Shown piece by piece: positions 1-6,967 of a stretch of 16,205 bases of DNA (positions are counted from its first letter, which is position 1; each line of letters starts with the position of its first letter). The translations under genes were made by a program, and so were the position numbers. The notes under the pieces are model-generated. The model saw only the letters and a program-made list of their open reading frames with translations. It had not been told where the DNA came from and made no database searches. The DNA is from Opitutaceae bacterium. GTDB taxonomy: Bacteria; Verrucomicrobiota; Verrucomicrobiia; Opitutales; Opitutaceae. The stretch is from contig JANXSC010000546.1 in the NCBI GenBank assembly GCA_025352845.1, positions 1 to 16,205 on the forward strand, in the 5' to 3' direction.

Positions 1-92
1 TCAGCTTTGGTGCAGCCCGCGAAGGTGACGCCCCAGGCGACACCGGCCGCAAGCAGGGCGGGAGAGAGAAATGAAGGGCGATGGTTTTTCAT
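1..92 (-). CDS. Lipoprotein, N-terminal fragment (runs off window)
   Basis: Reading the minus strand from an ATG at 92-90 gives 30 residues that look like a lipoprotein signal peptide: a basic start (MKNHR), a hydrophobic stretch (LLAAGVAWGVTFA) and a lipobox-like FAGC with the cysteine at residue 27. The mature protein would be lipid-anchored after signal peptidase II cleavage. No stop occurs before the window edge, so its function cannot be read. It lies 147 bp downstream of pssA on the same strand and could be cotranscribed with it. The ribosome binding site is weak. Support comes only from the signal-peptide pattern. Confidence 0.6.
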   Translation of the reverse strand, partial: MKNHRPSFLSPALLAAGVAWGVTFAGCTKA

Positions 93-239
93 ATTTTTTG
101 TGGGACGGTGAAACGAGTTGACCCAACGCAGGGCGCGAAACGGGGCGACTATGGGACCGCTCGCGAGCAGGTTGGTTGCGGCGGTGGCGGGATTTTTTTG
201 AACTATGCCGCCGGGCGATGCGGTGGCGGTGCGGTCGGG

Positions 240-878
240 CTAAAGCTTTGGCACGCGAATGGTGCTGATCATGAGGCTGCCGCTGATGAAATAGATGAGC
301 GCGAGCGGATGCAGGATGAGGCCTCCGAGGTTCCACGCGCCGAGCCAGACGTCGCGCCCCAGCCGACCTTGGGCATGGAGCAACGCGAGTAGCGCCACGA
401 TCAGGACGCTGGTCGGAATCGGCGTGCCTTCGAAATACCTTACCTTGCCGCTCTCATCGGCGAGCGCGTCGGCCGTGGCGTTGAAACGGGCGAGCCGACC
501 GATGCCACACGCCACGAAAAACAGCAGAATCGCGACGTCCAGCGCGCCCCGCAGCCCCACGGCGAAACCGATCGCCGCCGGCGCCATCCCGAATGAAATG
601 ACATCCGCGAGCGAATCGAGATCCGCGCCGAGCGGTGACGATCGGTGCCGCCAACGCGCCACGCGTCCGTCGGCAAAATCGAAAATAAACGCCACCGGCA
701 GCAGCGCCATGGCCGTGACGAGCCAGCGGCGCTCGACGGTGACGAGGAAATACATGGCCGCCAGCACCGCGCCGGTGCCACACAGGCCGTTTACCAACGT
801 GAGAAAATCCGCAAAGACGAACGAGCGAATCATCGAAAAGCGGCGGGGCTTTCCCGGAGGTGTTGGGGGATTCAGCAT
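240..878 (-). CDS. pssA: CDP-diacylglycerol-serine O-phosphatidyltransferase
   Basis: An integral membrane enzyme that makes phosphatidylserine from CDP-diacylglycerol and serine, the first step towards phosphatidylethanolamine. The 212-residue protein carries the complete CDP-alcohol phosphotransferase signature, D-x2-DG-x2-AR-x8-G-x3-D-x3-D, with Asp67, Asp70, Asp88 and Asp92 as the metal/catalytic residues. Several hydrophobic membrane segments surround it. The motif proves the superfamily. The choice of serine as substrate rests on overall resemblance to PssA and on the GxGRLARFN-like stretch near residues 125-133, so PgsA-type activity is less likely but not excluded. I chose ATG at 878, preceded by AAGGG about 9 nt upstream. 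A longer frame reaches 1055 but its extra N-terminus is an arginine-rich overlap with the upstream gene and looks non-coding. Confidence 0.88.
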   Translation of the reverse strand: MLNPPTPPGKPRRFSMIRSFVFADFLTLVNGLCGTGAVLAAMYFLVTVERRWLVTAMALLPVAFIFDFADGRVARWRHRSSPLGADLDSLADVISFGMAPAAIGFAVGLRGALDVAILLFFVACGIGRLARFNATADALADESGKVRYFEGTPIPTSVLIVALLALLHAQGRLGRDVWLGAWNLGGLILHPLALIYFISGSLMISTIRVPKL

Positions 879-957
879 AAGGGTGCCCTTGCGGGCGTTG
901 CCTGCGCGCCGAGTGCCGGGCGCAGTTCGATCTTGGTTTTGAAGACGGGCATGAAAT

Positions 958-1749
958 TCAGCGGCCGTTCGAGTCCATCTGGATTTGCGCGATCGCTTCC
1001 TCGCCAAACGGCGCCGCGATCTTGGGCCGGAGGCTTTCGCCAAATTCCCGGGCAAAGTCGCGCTTGTAGTGCCAGGTGATGAGCGCGATGACGGTCATAG
1101 CAAGGAGCGCGCCGAGCGAGGCCAGCGCCATGTCCTTTTGCGAATCCCACAGGTCGCCCTGGGAACCGAGAAAGTCATTGCTCGCATCACTGCCGACCAC
1201 GGCGGCCGTGGCCCACTCCAGGATTTCGTATAACGCCGACGTGCTCATGGCGAAGTCGAGCGGGAGAAAATAACCCCAGAAGCCGCGGACGTTCGCGACC
1301 CGCAGGAAAACCTCGCGCAAGGGATAAGCGATCAGGAGGCCGTAGGAAAAATGCACGAGCCGATCGAAGTGATTGCGCGCGAAACCGAGTTGGGAGTTGA
1401 GCGTCACCCCGAAGAGCGACCGCCACCAGTCGTCGTAGGGCACCTTGGCGTAGGTCCAGTGTGCGCCGATTTCGTGCAGGCAAAAAAACAGGAAGATCAA
1501 GGTGTAGCTCACCCGGGAGAGCGGCATGCGCCGGTAGGTGACGCACAGGAAAAGCAGGCCCAGCGTAACCGGGAGATTTTCAAGGAGCCAGGTGGCCAGC
1601 GCGTGCGCCCCGATCAACGAGCGCAAGCCCACCAGCGCAAAGAGCGTCGCGAGTATGGCGACATAGCGACCGCGGGGAATGGCCCGCAATGCAGCCACGA
1701 GGGCATTGATGCGCTTTCGGGTCTGCGGGACTCGCCGGGATGCTTTCAA
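958..1749 (-). CDS. yjdF: YjdF-family (DUF2238) inner membrane protein
   Basis: A 263-residue multi-pass membrane protein. The stretches LHEIGAHWTYAKVPYDDW, NHFDRLVHFSYGLL, YEILEWATA and LGSQGDLWDSQKDM match the conserved cores of the DUF2238/YjdF family, whose biochemical role is not known to me. Histidines, aspartates and glutamates in these motifs could bind metal or act catalytically inside the membrane; that is inference. The only start giving the full frame is a TTG at 1749. An in-frame GTG at about 1698 is an alternative, so the N-terminus is uncertain. A 7-bp inverted repeat (1748-1765) overlaps the TTG. The gene ends 79 bp before pssA on the same strand, so cotranscription is plausible. 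Confidence 0.85.
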   Translation of the reverse strand: MKASRRVPQTRKRINALVAALRAIPRGRYVAILATLFALVGLRSLIGAHALATWLLENLPVTLGLLFLCVTYRRMPLSRVSYTLIFLFFCLHEIGAHWTYAKVPYDDWWRSLFGVTLNSQLGFARNHFDRLVHFSYGLLIAYPLREVFLRVANVRGFWGYFLPLDFAMSTSALYEILEWATAAVVGSDASNDFLGSQGDLWDSQKDMALASLGALLAMTVIALITWHYKRDFAREFGESLRPKIAAPFGEEAIAQIQMDSNGR

Positions 1750-1765
1750 CTATCCAGAGATAGTT
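1748..1765. repeat. 7-bp inverted repeat at the yjdF start
   Basis: AACTATC and GATAGTT are separated by four bases (CAGA). The repeat overlaps the proposed TTG start of the YjdF-family gene. It could be an operator or an RNA hairpin that limits translation, or the gene may really start further in. Nothing else supports a function. Confidence 0.35.
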
Positions 1766-1827
1766 GGGAAAGGGCCGGGTTACGAGGAATACTAGAAAGA
1801 GGACCTGAAAGCATGAAGCGTTCGCCC

Positions 1828-1851
1828 GCCACAGCGCGACGCGCGCGTGGC
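1828..1851. repeat. Hairpin: GCCAC-A-GCGCG / CGCGC-GTGGC
   Basis: Ten base pairs with one bulged A and a three-base loop. It is the first of four consecutive hairpins in the 220-bp gap between yjdF and the TonB receptor relic. It could act as a terminator-like or REP-like structure. It lacks a following T-run on either strand. Confidence 0.4.
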
Positions 1852-1889
1852 TGTCTCAAGATCAAATGCACCGCGTCTCGGAAACGTGG

Positions 1890-1964
1890 CTGAGGCGTCT
1901 CGCCTCAGTTGGAAAACCACGAGGCAAGCTGCCTCGTCCGCGTTCGGCGGCTGGAAAGCCGACG
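1890..1964. repeat. Cluster of three hairpins, REP-like intergenic element
   Basis: Three hairpins follow one another: CTGAGGCG/CGCCTCAG (1890-1908, three-base loop), ACGAGGCA/TGCCTCGT (1919-1937, three-base loop) and CGGCT-GGAA-AGCCG (1948-1961), the last extendable by two pairs past one mismatch. The block ends six bases before the stop codon of the receptor relic. Short, GC-rich, back-to-back palindromes between genes are typical of REP/BIME-type repeats. Only a genome-wide copy count can show that this one is repeated. Confidence 0.55.
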
Positions 1965-1969
1965 CTCCG

Positions 1970-3286
1970 TTACAGGTCGAATCTCATGCTCGCGATGAAC
2001 TGGTGCGGGTCGATGATGCGGTAGGCGTAGGGCCGGCCGTCGGGGTTGACCGCGATGGGTTGGAGGCGGCCGCCTTCGAACGCGTTCTTGATGTTCAGCT
2101 GAAGTTTGCTGCGCACCTTGTCGCCGGCGAATTTCAAGCGGTAGCCGGCGGAGAGATCGAAGTAGGCGCGCGCCTTGTCCCAGACGGGTTTGTTGTTGTC
2201 GAGGAATAGCACGGCACCCTGATACGGGCCGCTGGTTTCGGCCGGGCCGGCGAGGAAACCGATCGCACCTTTGCTTTCCCAGCGCATCGCACCACCGACG
2301 TTGAAGCCCTTGAGGTGGCCCTCGGTGAAGTCGTGGTTGGTGATGCCGGTGAAACGGAATTCGCGGATCTGCGTGCGCGGGCGGCCGGCGTTGGTCGAGG
2401 CGGCCCAGTAGGCGCCCTATTGATCCTGAATCCAGCGGGTCTGCGGTGGCGCGGATGGTCGTGGTCTTGAACGGCCGCGCGAGGATCGTCGCAAACTCGC
2501 GGTGGATGCGCTCGGAGGATGGTTTGCGCTCGAAGCCCTTCGACTCGTTCGCGGCGGCGACGCGCACGGCGAGCTTATCTTTGAGGAACGGCTAGTTGAT
2601 GTTCAGGCTCTCGCGGCTGCCGCCATAGCTGTCGAAGCGCAGGTCGCCGCTGAAACTTTGCCGACTCGGGTTCGCTTGGGTCGGCACAACGTTTGACCGT
2701 GCCTGCCGCGGCGCCGCGGCCAAGAGGTTCGAGTTGGACCCGCGCGAGACCTGAATCGCGGCGACGTTGTAGGGATCGAACGGGATGGCGTTGTTGGTCG
2801 CGAAGCTGCCGAACGCGGTGTTGACGCCGAGGCCGCTCGTGCCCGCGGCGCCGAGGCCGCGAATGCGGTTCGCCTGCTGCGGATTTGACTGCACCTGATC
2901 GCCGCCGGTGCGGTTGCGGATGAAGCCCGTGAAGTTATCCGTGCCTTCGGTGCTCGCCTCGTAGCGGAACACGTCGTTGATATCGAGCAGGCCAAGGTCG
3001 GTCATCTGTTGCTTGGCACAACGGTGATGGAGCTGCCGAGGTCCTCGAGTTTCGAGTTGAGCCGCGTGCCGGAGAGGGTGTGGGAGGCCTGGTAGCCCTT
3101 GTCGTCGGAGACGACGGTGAAGAGCGAGAGGATGATGAGCTCGTCGGTTTTCGGCGCGGCGACACTTGGCGGCGCGGGCTTGGGTGCGGCCGGCGCCTGT
3201 TGCGACCGAACGGGGGAAACAGTGGCGAGAAAACTTGCCGCGAGGAGCGAGGCCACGGTGAGACGGCGGGACCGGTGGAAGTGCAT
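1970..3286 (-). pseudogene. TonB-dependent outer membrane receptor, degraded
   Basis: This was an outer membrane receptor gene for TonB-driven nutrient uptake. It starts at ATG 3286 with a signal peptide (LTVASLLAASFLATVSPVRS), then the plug entrance SGTRLNSKLEDLGSSITVV. One missing base at about 3015-3018 shifts the frame; the next frame continues KQQMTDLGLLDINDVFRYEA and the plug domain to RESLNIN. A TAG at 2594-2592 follows, after which the same frame resumes with PFLKDKLAVRVAAANESKG. At about 2420 the reading jumps to the last ~150 residues of a receptor (GAYWAAS to SMRFDL, TAA at 1972-1970), in another frame and directly after a TAG at 2419-2417. The whole relic spans about 440 codons, whereas receptors of this type usually have around 1000 residues, so most of the beta-barrel is missing. 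The gene cannot make a working receptor. Confidence 0.85.
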
Positions 3287-3397
3287 GGGGCTCGGAAATG
3301 GAAACTGGGGTTTGCCGGACGCTCGGCATGAGGCGGAGCCGAACACAAAGACAGATGCATCCTGGTTGACGCGAGGGAGCGGCAACGTTTCGTTTTT

Positions 3398-3405
3398 GCC
3401 CAATC
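3398..3405 (+). repeat. Left target-site duplication GCCCAATC
   Basis: This 8-bp sequence directly precedes the left transposon end and is repeated exactly, in the same orientation, directly after the right end (7440-7447). An 8-bp duplication fits IS1-family insertion, which usually makes duplications of about 8-10 bp. Confidence 0.93.
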
Positions 3406-3425
3406 GGTAGTGGGTCCGTTTGAAA
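3406..3425 (+). repeat. Left terminal inverted repeat, 20 bp
   Basis: GGTAGTGGGTCCGTTTGAAA, identical over all 20 bases to the reverse complement of 7420-7439. The GGT start is like the ends of IS1-family elements. The similarity stops abruptly after these 20 bases. Confidence 0.93.
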
Positions 3426-3482
3426 ACCCCGCCCATCGTATCCGAAATGCGGCGCGTTTACTTAGCGCCTGTCCATGCACCG

Positions 3483-3953
3483 TTATTGCGTCGCAGCGGG
3501 GGCAGAAGCAGCAATAGTAGCTTCAACAGGTGTGGGAGCTACTGTTTTACTAACTTCATAAAAAGAAACGGTAGGAATTAGTATTGGGCGATGCGGACCG
3601 CGTCCTGTCATTGCACGAACTATTTCTCGCGCCACTCCATAGAGCACCGACGCACCTTGTATTTTCACGGTCCGCTCCTGTTCTTCATCAACCACCCTGC
3701 CCGCCACGGTAAAAAAACCCACGATGACTACCCGGAAAGCGTAAGGTGAATTGGTTTCGGGCGCAGCCTGATGCTTGATCTCCATCGTAAGCTGCCACTT
3801 TTTTGCGGCTGTATCGACACAAGAAAGCCTCAAGTCACCAGTCATATCCTCTTGCTTGAACTCGATCCGTTTTGAATCAGTATAGCTCGGATTGGCAGTT
3901 AGACTGAGGTCCGTCACAAAATACTCTGTAAGCGAGACCGGGGCAGCCTTCAT
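3483..3953 (-). CDS. SecB-like chaperone of a toxin-antitoxin-chaperone operon
   Basis: A 156-residue protein with the SecB pattern. YFVTDLSLTANPSY opens the first strand, FRVVIVGFFTVAG (73-85) matches the central sheet, and ASVLYGVAREIVRAMTGRG (101-119) followed by PILIPTVSFYE matches the conserved SecB helix and closing strand. SecB proteins hold unfolded chains. Dedicated SecB-like copies in TAC operons, such as Rv1957 of Mycobacterium tuberculosis, fold and protect the antitoxin. The start ATG (3953-3951) overlaps the stop of the upstream antitoxin gene as ATGA, giving tight translational coupling. The last ~20 residues are Ala/Pro/Thr-rich and probably disordered. A housekeeping export role is unlikely, given its place inside a transposon next to an antitoxin. 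Confidence 0.8.
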   Translation of the reverse strand: MKAAPVSLTEYFVTDLSLTANPSYTDSKRIEFKQEDMTGDLRLSCVDTAAKKWQLTMEIKHQAAPETNSPYAFRVVIVGFFTVAGRVVDEEQERTVKIQGASVLYGVAREIVRAMTGRGPHRPILIPTVSFYEVSKTVAPTPVEATIAASAPAATQ

Positions 3954-4492
3954 GCGGCAAGGGGTTGTTTTTCCGTTTTACCCGCCGAATAATCCGAATA
4001 ATTCATCCCGTCCGCCTCTGATACTTCAAAACTCATCAGCAGTGTTTCGGGACTACTTGGCGGGAGAACCGCACTCCAATCTGTAGGCGGCGAATTAGGG
4101 GACTTTAATGCCTCGATGGTAAGAGCACCGTTCTGAAGCAACTTAAGAAGAAGATTGGAGCTTTGCGATGGTCGCTGTTTACCAGATTCCCATCGGGTCC
4201 AGGTTTTGCGTCCGATTTGCAGAATATCCCCAATTTGCTCTTGGGTCAGGTTGAACCTTTCACGCAACGCTTTAATCTCAGCGGGCAGCAGTAAACCCAA
4301 GTAGCGGGCTTTTGTGTCTTCAATCAATCGTATGCCGCTTGGTGTGAGGAGCCATTCTCCCACTTCAGCATCAAAACGCGTTTCCACCATTATCGAAACC
4401 CGTTCGGCGATACCTTTTCCATCTCGTTGAGGAATGGTGACCTCAAAAGGCCTAAGCACGGTTTCTTGAGAGGAATGATTTTGTTCAGCCAT
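3950..4492 (-). CDS. XRE-type HTH antitoxin with C-terminal tail (TAC antitoxin)
   Basis: A 180-residue DNA-binding protein. Residues about 70-120 form an XRE-type helix-turn-helix (LTQEQIGDILQIGRKTWTRW) of the kind seen in MqsA/YgiT-like and HigA antitoxins. Residues 12-65 look like the N-terminal strand region of MqsA/YgiT proteins (ERVSIMVETRFDAEVGEWLL) but have no cysteines, so no zinc finger. Residues 131-180 are a low-complexity tail with scattered hydrophobic/aromatic residues (W139, LLMSFEV, NYSDY). A chaperone-dependence region would be expected there in a TAC antitoxin. It should bind the neighbouring toxin and repress the operon, probably at the palindrome 4888-4903. ATG 4492 follows the toxin stop by one base; a longer start at 4516 would overlap the toxin gene. 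Its stop overlaps the chaperone start. Confidence 0.82.
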   Translation of the reverse strand: MAEQNHSSQETVLRPFEVTIPQRDGKGIAERVSIMVETRFDAEVGEWLLTPSGIRLIEDTKARYLGLLLPAEIKALRERFNLTQEQIGDILQIGRKTWTRWESGKQRPSQSSNLLLKLLQNGALTIEALKSPNSPPTDWSAVLPPSSPETLLMSFEVSEADGMNYSDYSAGKTEKQPLAA

Positions 4493-4493
4493 G

Positions 4494-4865
4494 TTAAACA
4501 CCTTCGACACTGTCATCGCATTTAAGGGTGCTTCTTTCGGGCAAATGTGCAGAAAAAATAAGTAAACGTTTCAAGTCCAGTCTCAGTAAAATTTTCCCGT
4601 AAAGCTTGACGCTTCTGTAGTAGAAGAAAAATTCCCAAGTGACCCCTGGCGTTGTGCCCATAATGCAAGGGCAACCTTCGCAGGGCACCATAAGAGCTTC
4701 TCGAAGAGCATCCTCGATTTCGTAATTGTAGTTCAACAATCCGGCCAACTCGTTTTGAGTCCGTTGACCCCCGGTGAAAGTATATTCAACACGGTTTGGA
4801 TCTCCGTCTTTCAATGCGGCACAAACTTTGGACCGCCAGAGGTCGGGGATGGGTTGAAGACTCAT
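4494..4865 (-). CDS. Putative toxin of the TAC operon, family not recognised
   Basis: A 123-residue protein and the first gene of the operon. Residues 77-110 (WEFFFYYRSVKLYGKILL, then KRLLIFSAHLPE) read as consecutive beta-strands, compatible with a small RelE/MqsR-like RNase fold. That is a guess from pattern, not from a confirmed motif. A cysteine group CEGCPC lies at 62-67. The toxin assignment rests mainly on position: small protein, first in the operon, one base from an MqsA/HigA-like antitoxin that is coupled to a SecB-like chaperone. In TACs such as HigB1-HigA1-Rv1957 the toxin comes first. Substrate and catalytic residues cannot be named. ATG 4865 has no strong Shine-Dalgarno sequence; the palindrome 4888-4903 lies 23 bases upstream. 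Confidence 0.65.
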   Translation of the reverse strand: MSLQPIPDLWRSKVCAALKDGDPNRVEYTFTGGQRTQNELAGLLNYNYEIEDALREALMVPCEGCPCIMGTTPGVTWEFFFYYRSVKLYGKILLRLDLKRLLIFSAHLPERSTLKCDDSVEGV

Positions 4866-4887
4866 TTAGCCGAACCATGTGCCTAAA

Positions 4888-4903
4888 GGTATCAAATGAT
4901 ACC
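4888..4903 (-). promoter_or_regulatory. Candidate antitoxin operator (perfect palindrome)
   Basis: GGTATCA-AA-TGATACC is a perfect inverted repeat with 7-bp arms, 23-38 bases upstream of the putative toxin start. Toxin-antitoxin operons are commonly repressed by their own antitoxin at such palindromes, so this is the likely binding site of the HTH antitoxin. On the operon strand it contains TATCAT, a possible -10 box; TTGACT (complement of 4907-4912) lies just upstream but at poor spacing for it. The promoter assignment is therefore tentative. Confidence 0.6.
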
Positions 4904-5016
4904 ATGAGTCAATGGCCAAACTGTGAATTATTTTTAAAGCCGTTACTCACGCTTCCGAGGGCTGGTAAGAGCGGACGGAAGGAAAAATCCATTGGTGACG
5001 AAAATGCGCAATGAAA

Positions 5017-5859
5017 TTAAGCTGCCTTTGCGACTTCAGGATCAATAAGGCCCACAATGTCGGTGATTTCCCAAACGCGATTTGAAACGCCAGCGGCCAT
5101 GGCTGGCGTGCAACGGAGCGTCTGATGCATGCGGCAAAAGTTGTAGTAACAGAAGGACAGCGCGAGCATGTGCTCGTGATTCTCGACCTTCTTCGAGAAG
5201 GCGTTTGTTAGCCGGGTAAAGCGCCGGTTGCTCATGCGCAGCGTGAGATTCGAGCGCTCAATGTGGGAAGTTGAAACGTGGTCCCACGAAGGCTTGCCGC
5301 TGATAACGGCTTTCCGCGCACCCATGCACTGCGCGGGCGAGTAGCGCGCTTCCGTCTTCGGACCCTCCCCGTAAATCTTCACGAGCATGGCGTAGTCGAT
5401 CTCCTCGCCGAATGCGGTTTCCACGGCGTCGAGATAAGCCTTGTGGCCGTCCGTGGTGAGTTGCACACGATGCGCGAGACGCGCCGCAAGGTCGTGCATG
5501 AAGTGATAAGCGGCCTTCGCACCGCGCGAGCCGACATACCAGCACGGGATCAACTTCGTTTCTGAATCCAGCGCAGTCCAGACCCAGCAATCGCCGCAAC
5601 CCTGTGCTTTCTTCTCGGCACTGGTGTTCTTTTCCTTTGAACCAACGAAGCTCCAAACTTCATCGCACTGGATGCGCTTACAGGTGAGTTGGCGGAATGC
5701 CTTGTCCTGAAAGATTGAGCACGCCTCGCCAACGGCCACGAGCAAGCGCGCCACGGTGTTCTTGCCGGCTCCCGTCAGGCGCACGGTGGAGCGGATGCTG
5801 TTCCCCTCGACAAGACAGTTGATAACCTGAGCGCGTTTGTGGGCGGCGAGCTTGTTCAT
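5017..5859 (-). CDS. IS1-family transposase, single-ORF type
   Basis: A 280-residue DDE transposase that should cut and join the 20-bp ends of this element. The N-terminus (residues about 8-45) resembles a helix-turn-helix region for end binding. The catalytic core follows: CDEVWSFVGSKEKN with Asp66, QLTTDGHKAYLDAVE with Asp137, and SHIERSNLTLRM with Glu201, then FTRLTNAFSKKVENHEHM. This matches IS1-type DDE transposases made from one uninterrupted frame, without the programmed frameshift of classical IS1. The frame is complete with all three acidic residues, so the enzyme may be active. ATG 5859 follows a candidate promoter/hairpin (5871-5899). It is divergent from the P63C gene and upstream of the TAC operon on the same strand. 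Confidence 0.9.
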   Translation of the reverse strand: MNKLAAHKRAQVINCLVEGNSIRSTVRLTGAGKNTVARLLVAVGEACSIFQDKAFRQLTCKRIQCDEVWSFVGSKEKNTSAEKKAQGCGDCWVWTALDSETKLIPCWYVGSRGAKAAYHFMHDLAARLAHRVQLTTDGHKAYLDAVETAFGEEIDYAMLVKIYGEGPKTEARYSPAQCMGARKAVISGKPSWDHVSTSHIERSNLTLRMSNRRFTRLTNAFSKKVENHEHMLALSFCYYNFCRMHQTLRCTPAMAAGVSNRVWEITDIVGLIDPEVAKAA

Positions 5860-5870
5860 GGGCTAGACCG

Positions 5871-5899
5871 TATGCTTGCTGGTATAGATAGCAAGCATA
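5871..5899. promoter_or_regulatory. 10-bp inverted repeat between transposase and P63C genes
   Basis: TATGCTTGCT (5871-5880) and AGCAAGCATA (5890-5899) are perfect inverted arms around nine bases, within the 88-bp divergent gap. On the transposase strand the centre holds TATACC, a possible -10 box, with TTTCTT 17 bases upstream as a weak -35. The arms could be an operator controlling both divergent genes, or an RNA hairpin in the transposase leader that limits transposition. Neither is shown. Confidence 0.5.
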
Positions 5900-5947
5900 A
5901 AGTAAGAAAGCATTGACATGCCTTCTATGGTGTGCATCGTGATTCAT

Positions 5948-6967
5948 ATGAGCCCAGAAAACACCTCGCCACAGTCCAAGGGCGGAAAGGCCCGTGCCGA
6001 TAACCTGTCCGCAGAAGATCGTTCTGCTATTGCTAGCGCCGCCGCCAATGCGCGTTGGGGCGAATCCTCAGTGCCTCGTGCAAGCCACGATGGAGAACTC
6101 GACATTGCCGGTATTCCCACCCCTATCAAAGCTGCGGTGCTGCCCAACGGTAAGCGGTTGTTGGCACAAGGGACGTTCTTAATGGCCATCGGGCGCTCGC
6201 GAACTCCGAAGGCCGGCACTGGCGGCACAATCAGTGTCGACGGGTTGCCGTTCTTTTTGCAGGCCGAGCAGCTCAAGCCGTTCATATCAGATGAGTTAAG
6301 ATTGTCGACGACACCGATACTTTTTCGCCTCAAGAATGGACAAAAGGCGGTTGGATATGACGCCGCTTTGCTACCGATGGTCTGCGAAGTTTACCTGAAA
6401 CTGCGCGACAGTTTTCGCGACGACGACAAACCAGTCCCAGCGCAATACCGACACATTGTAACCGCCTGCGACATACTCATGCGAGGTCTTGCTCGCGTTG
6501 GCATCATTGCTCTCGTTGACGAGGCAACGGGCTATCAGGAAGTGCGCGACCGCCAAGCGTTGCAGGAAGTGCTGCGGAAATACATTTCCGGTGCGCTCTT
6601 TGAATGGTCGAAAACGTTCCCTTTGGAATTTTATCGCGAGCTATTCCGGCTGAAGGGATGGACATGGAATAACGGCAAGATGCCGGGCGCTGTCGGCGGC
6701 TACACCAATGACTTAATCTACCAACGCCTCGCTCCCGGTGTTTACGATGAGCTGCAACGCGTGAACCCACCTACTGAGAAAGGCTATCGCCAGTATCACA
6801 ATCACCGCTTCATGACGCGCGACATAGGACATCCCGCGCTCACGCGACACATCTACCGTGTGCTCGGAATCATGGAAGGCTCGTCGGGCTGGGATGACTT
6901 CAAGCGAAAGATCGACGCCAAGCTGCCCAAGCTGAACCAGACGATTGCGATGGACTTGGACGCCTAA
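5948..6967 (+). CDS. P63C domain-containing protein
   Basis: A 339-residue protein. The N-terminus carries SKGGKARADNLSAEDRS and then AAANARWG (residues 10-38), a short basic motif common in phage- and plasmid-borne proteins. The middle has ALVDEATGYQEVRDR near residues 188-202. Residues about 215-310 match the P63C domain: FEWSKTFPLEFYRELFRLKGW, GYTNDLIYQRLAPGVYDELQ and the DIGHPALTRHIYRVLGIM stretch. P63C proteins occur in phages, plasmids and transposons; their molecular activity is not known to me. I chose ATG 5948 because the family-like sequence begins there; ATG 5918 would add ten atypical residues. The stop overlaps the end of the convergent 40-residue gene (6964-7086). It is transposon cargo. 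Confidence 0.85.
   Translation: MSPENTSPQSKGGKARADNLSAEDRSAIASAAANARWGESSVPRASHDGELDIAGIPTPIKAAVLPNGKRLLAQGTFLMAIGRSRTPKAGTGGTISVDGLPFFLQAEQLKPFISDELRLSTTPILFRLKNGQKAVGYDAALLPMVCEVYLKLRDSFRDDDKPVPAQYRHIVTACDILMRGLARVGIIALVDEATGYQEVRDRQALQEVLRKYISGALFEWSKTFPLEFYRELFRLKGWTWNNGKMPGAVGGYTNDLIYQRLAPGVYDELQRVNPPTEKGYRQYHNHRFMTRDIGHPALTRHIYRVLGIMEGSSGWDDFKRKIDAKLPKLNQTIAMDLDA

Noticed and set aside
240..1055. Longer pssA frame starting at 1055
   Set aside because: The added 59 residues overlap the yjdF gene, are Arg-rich and do not resemble the family.
3002..3436. TonB receptor frame extended to a start at 3436
   Set aside because: That start lies inside the transposon, past its left end and target duplication, so it cannot be the original start. 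The signal peptide begins at 3286.
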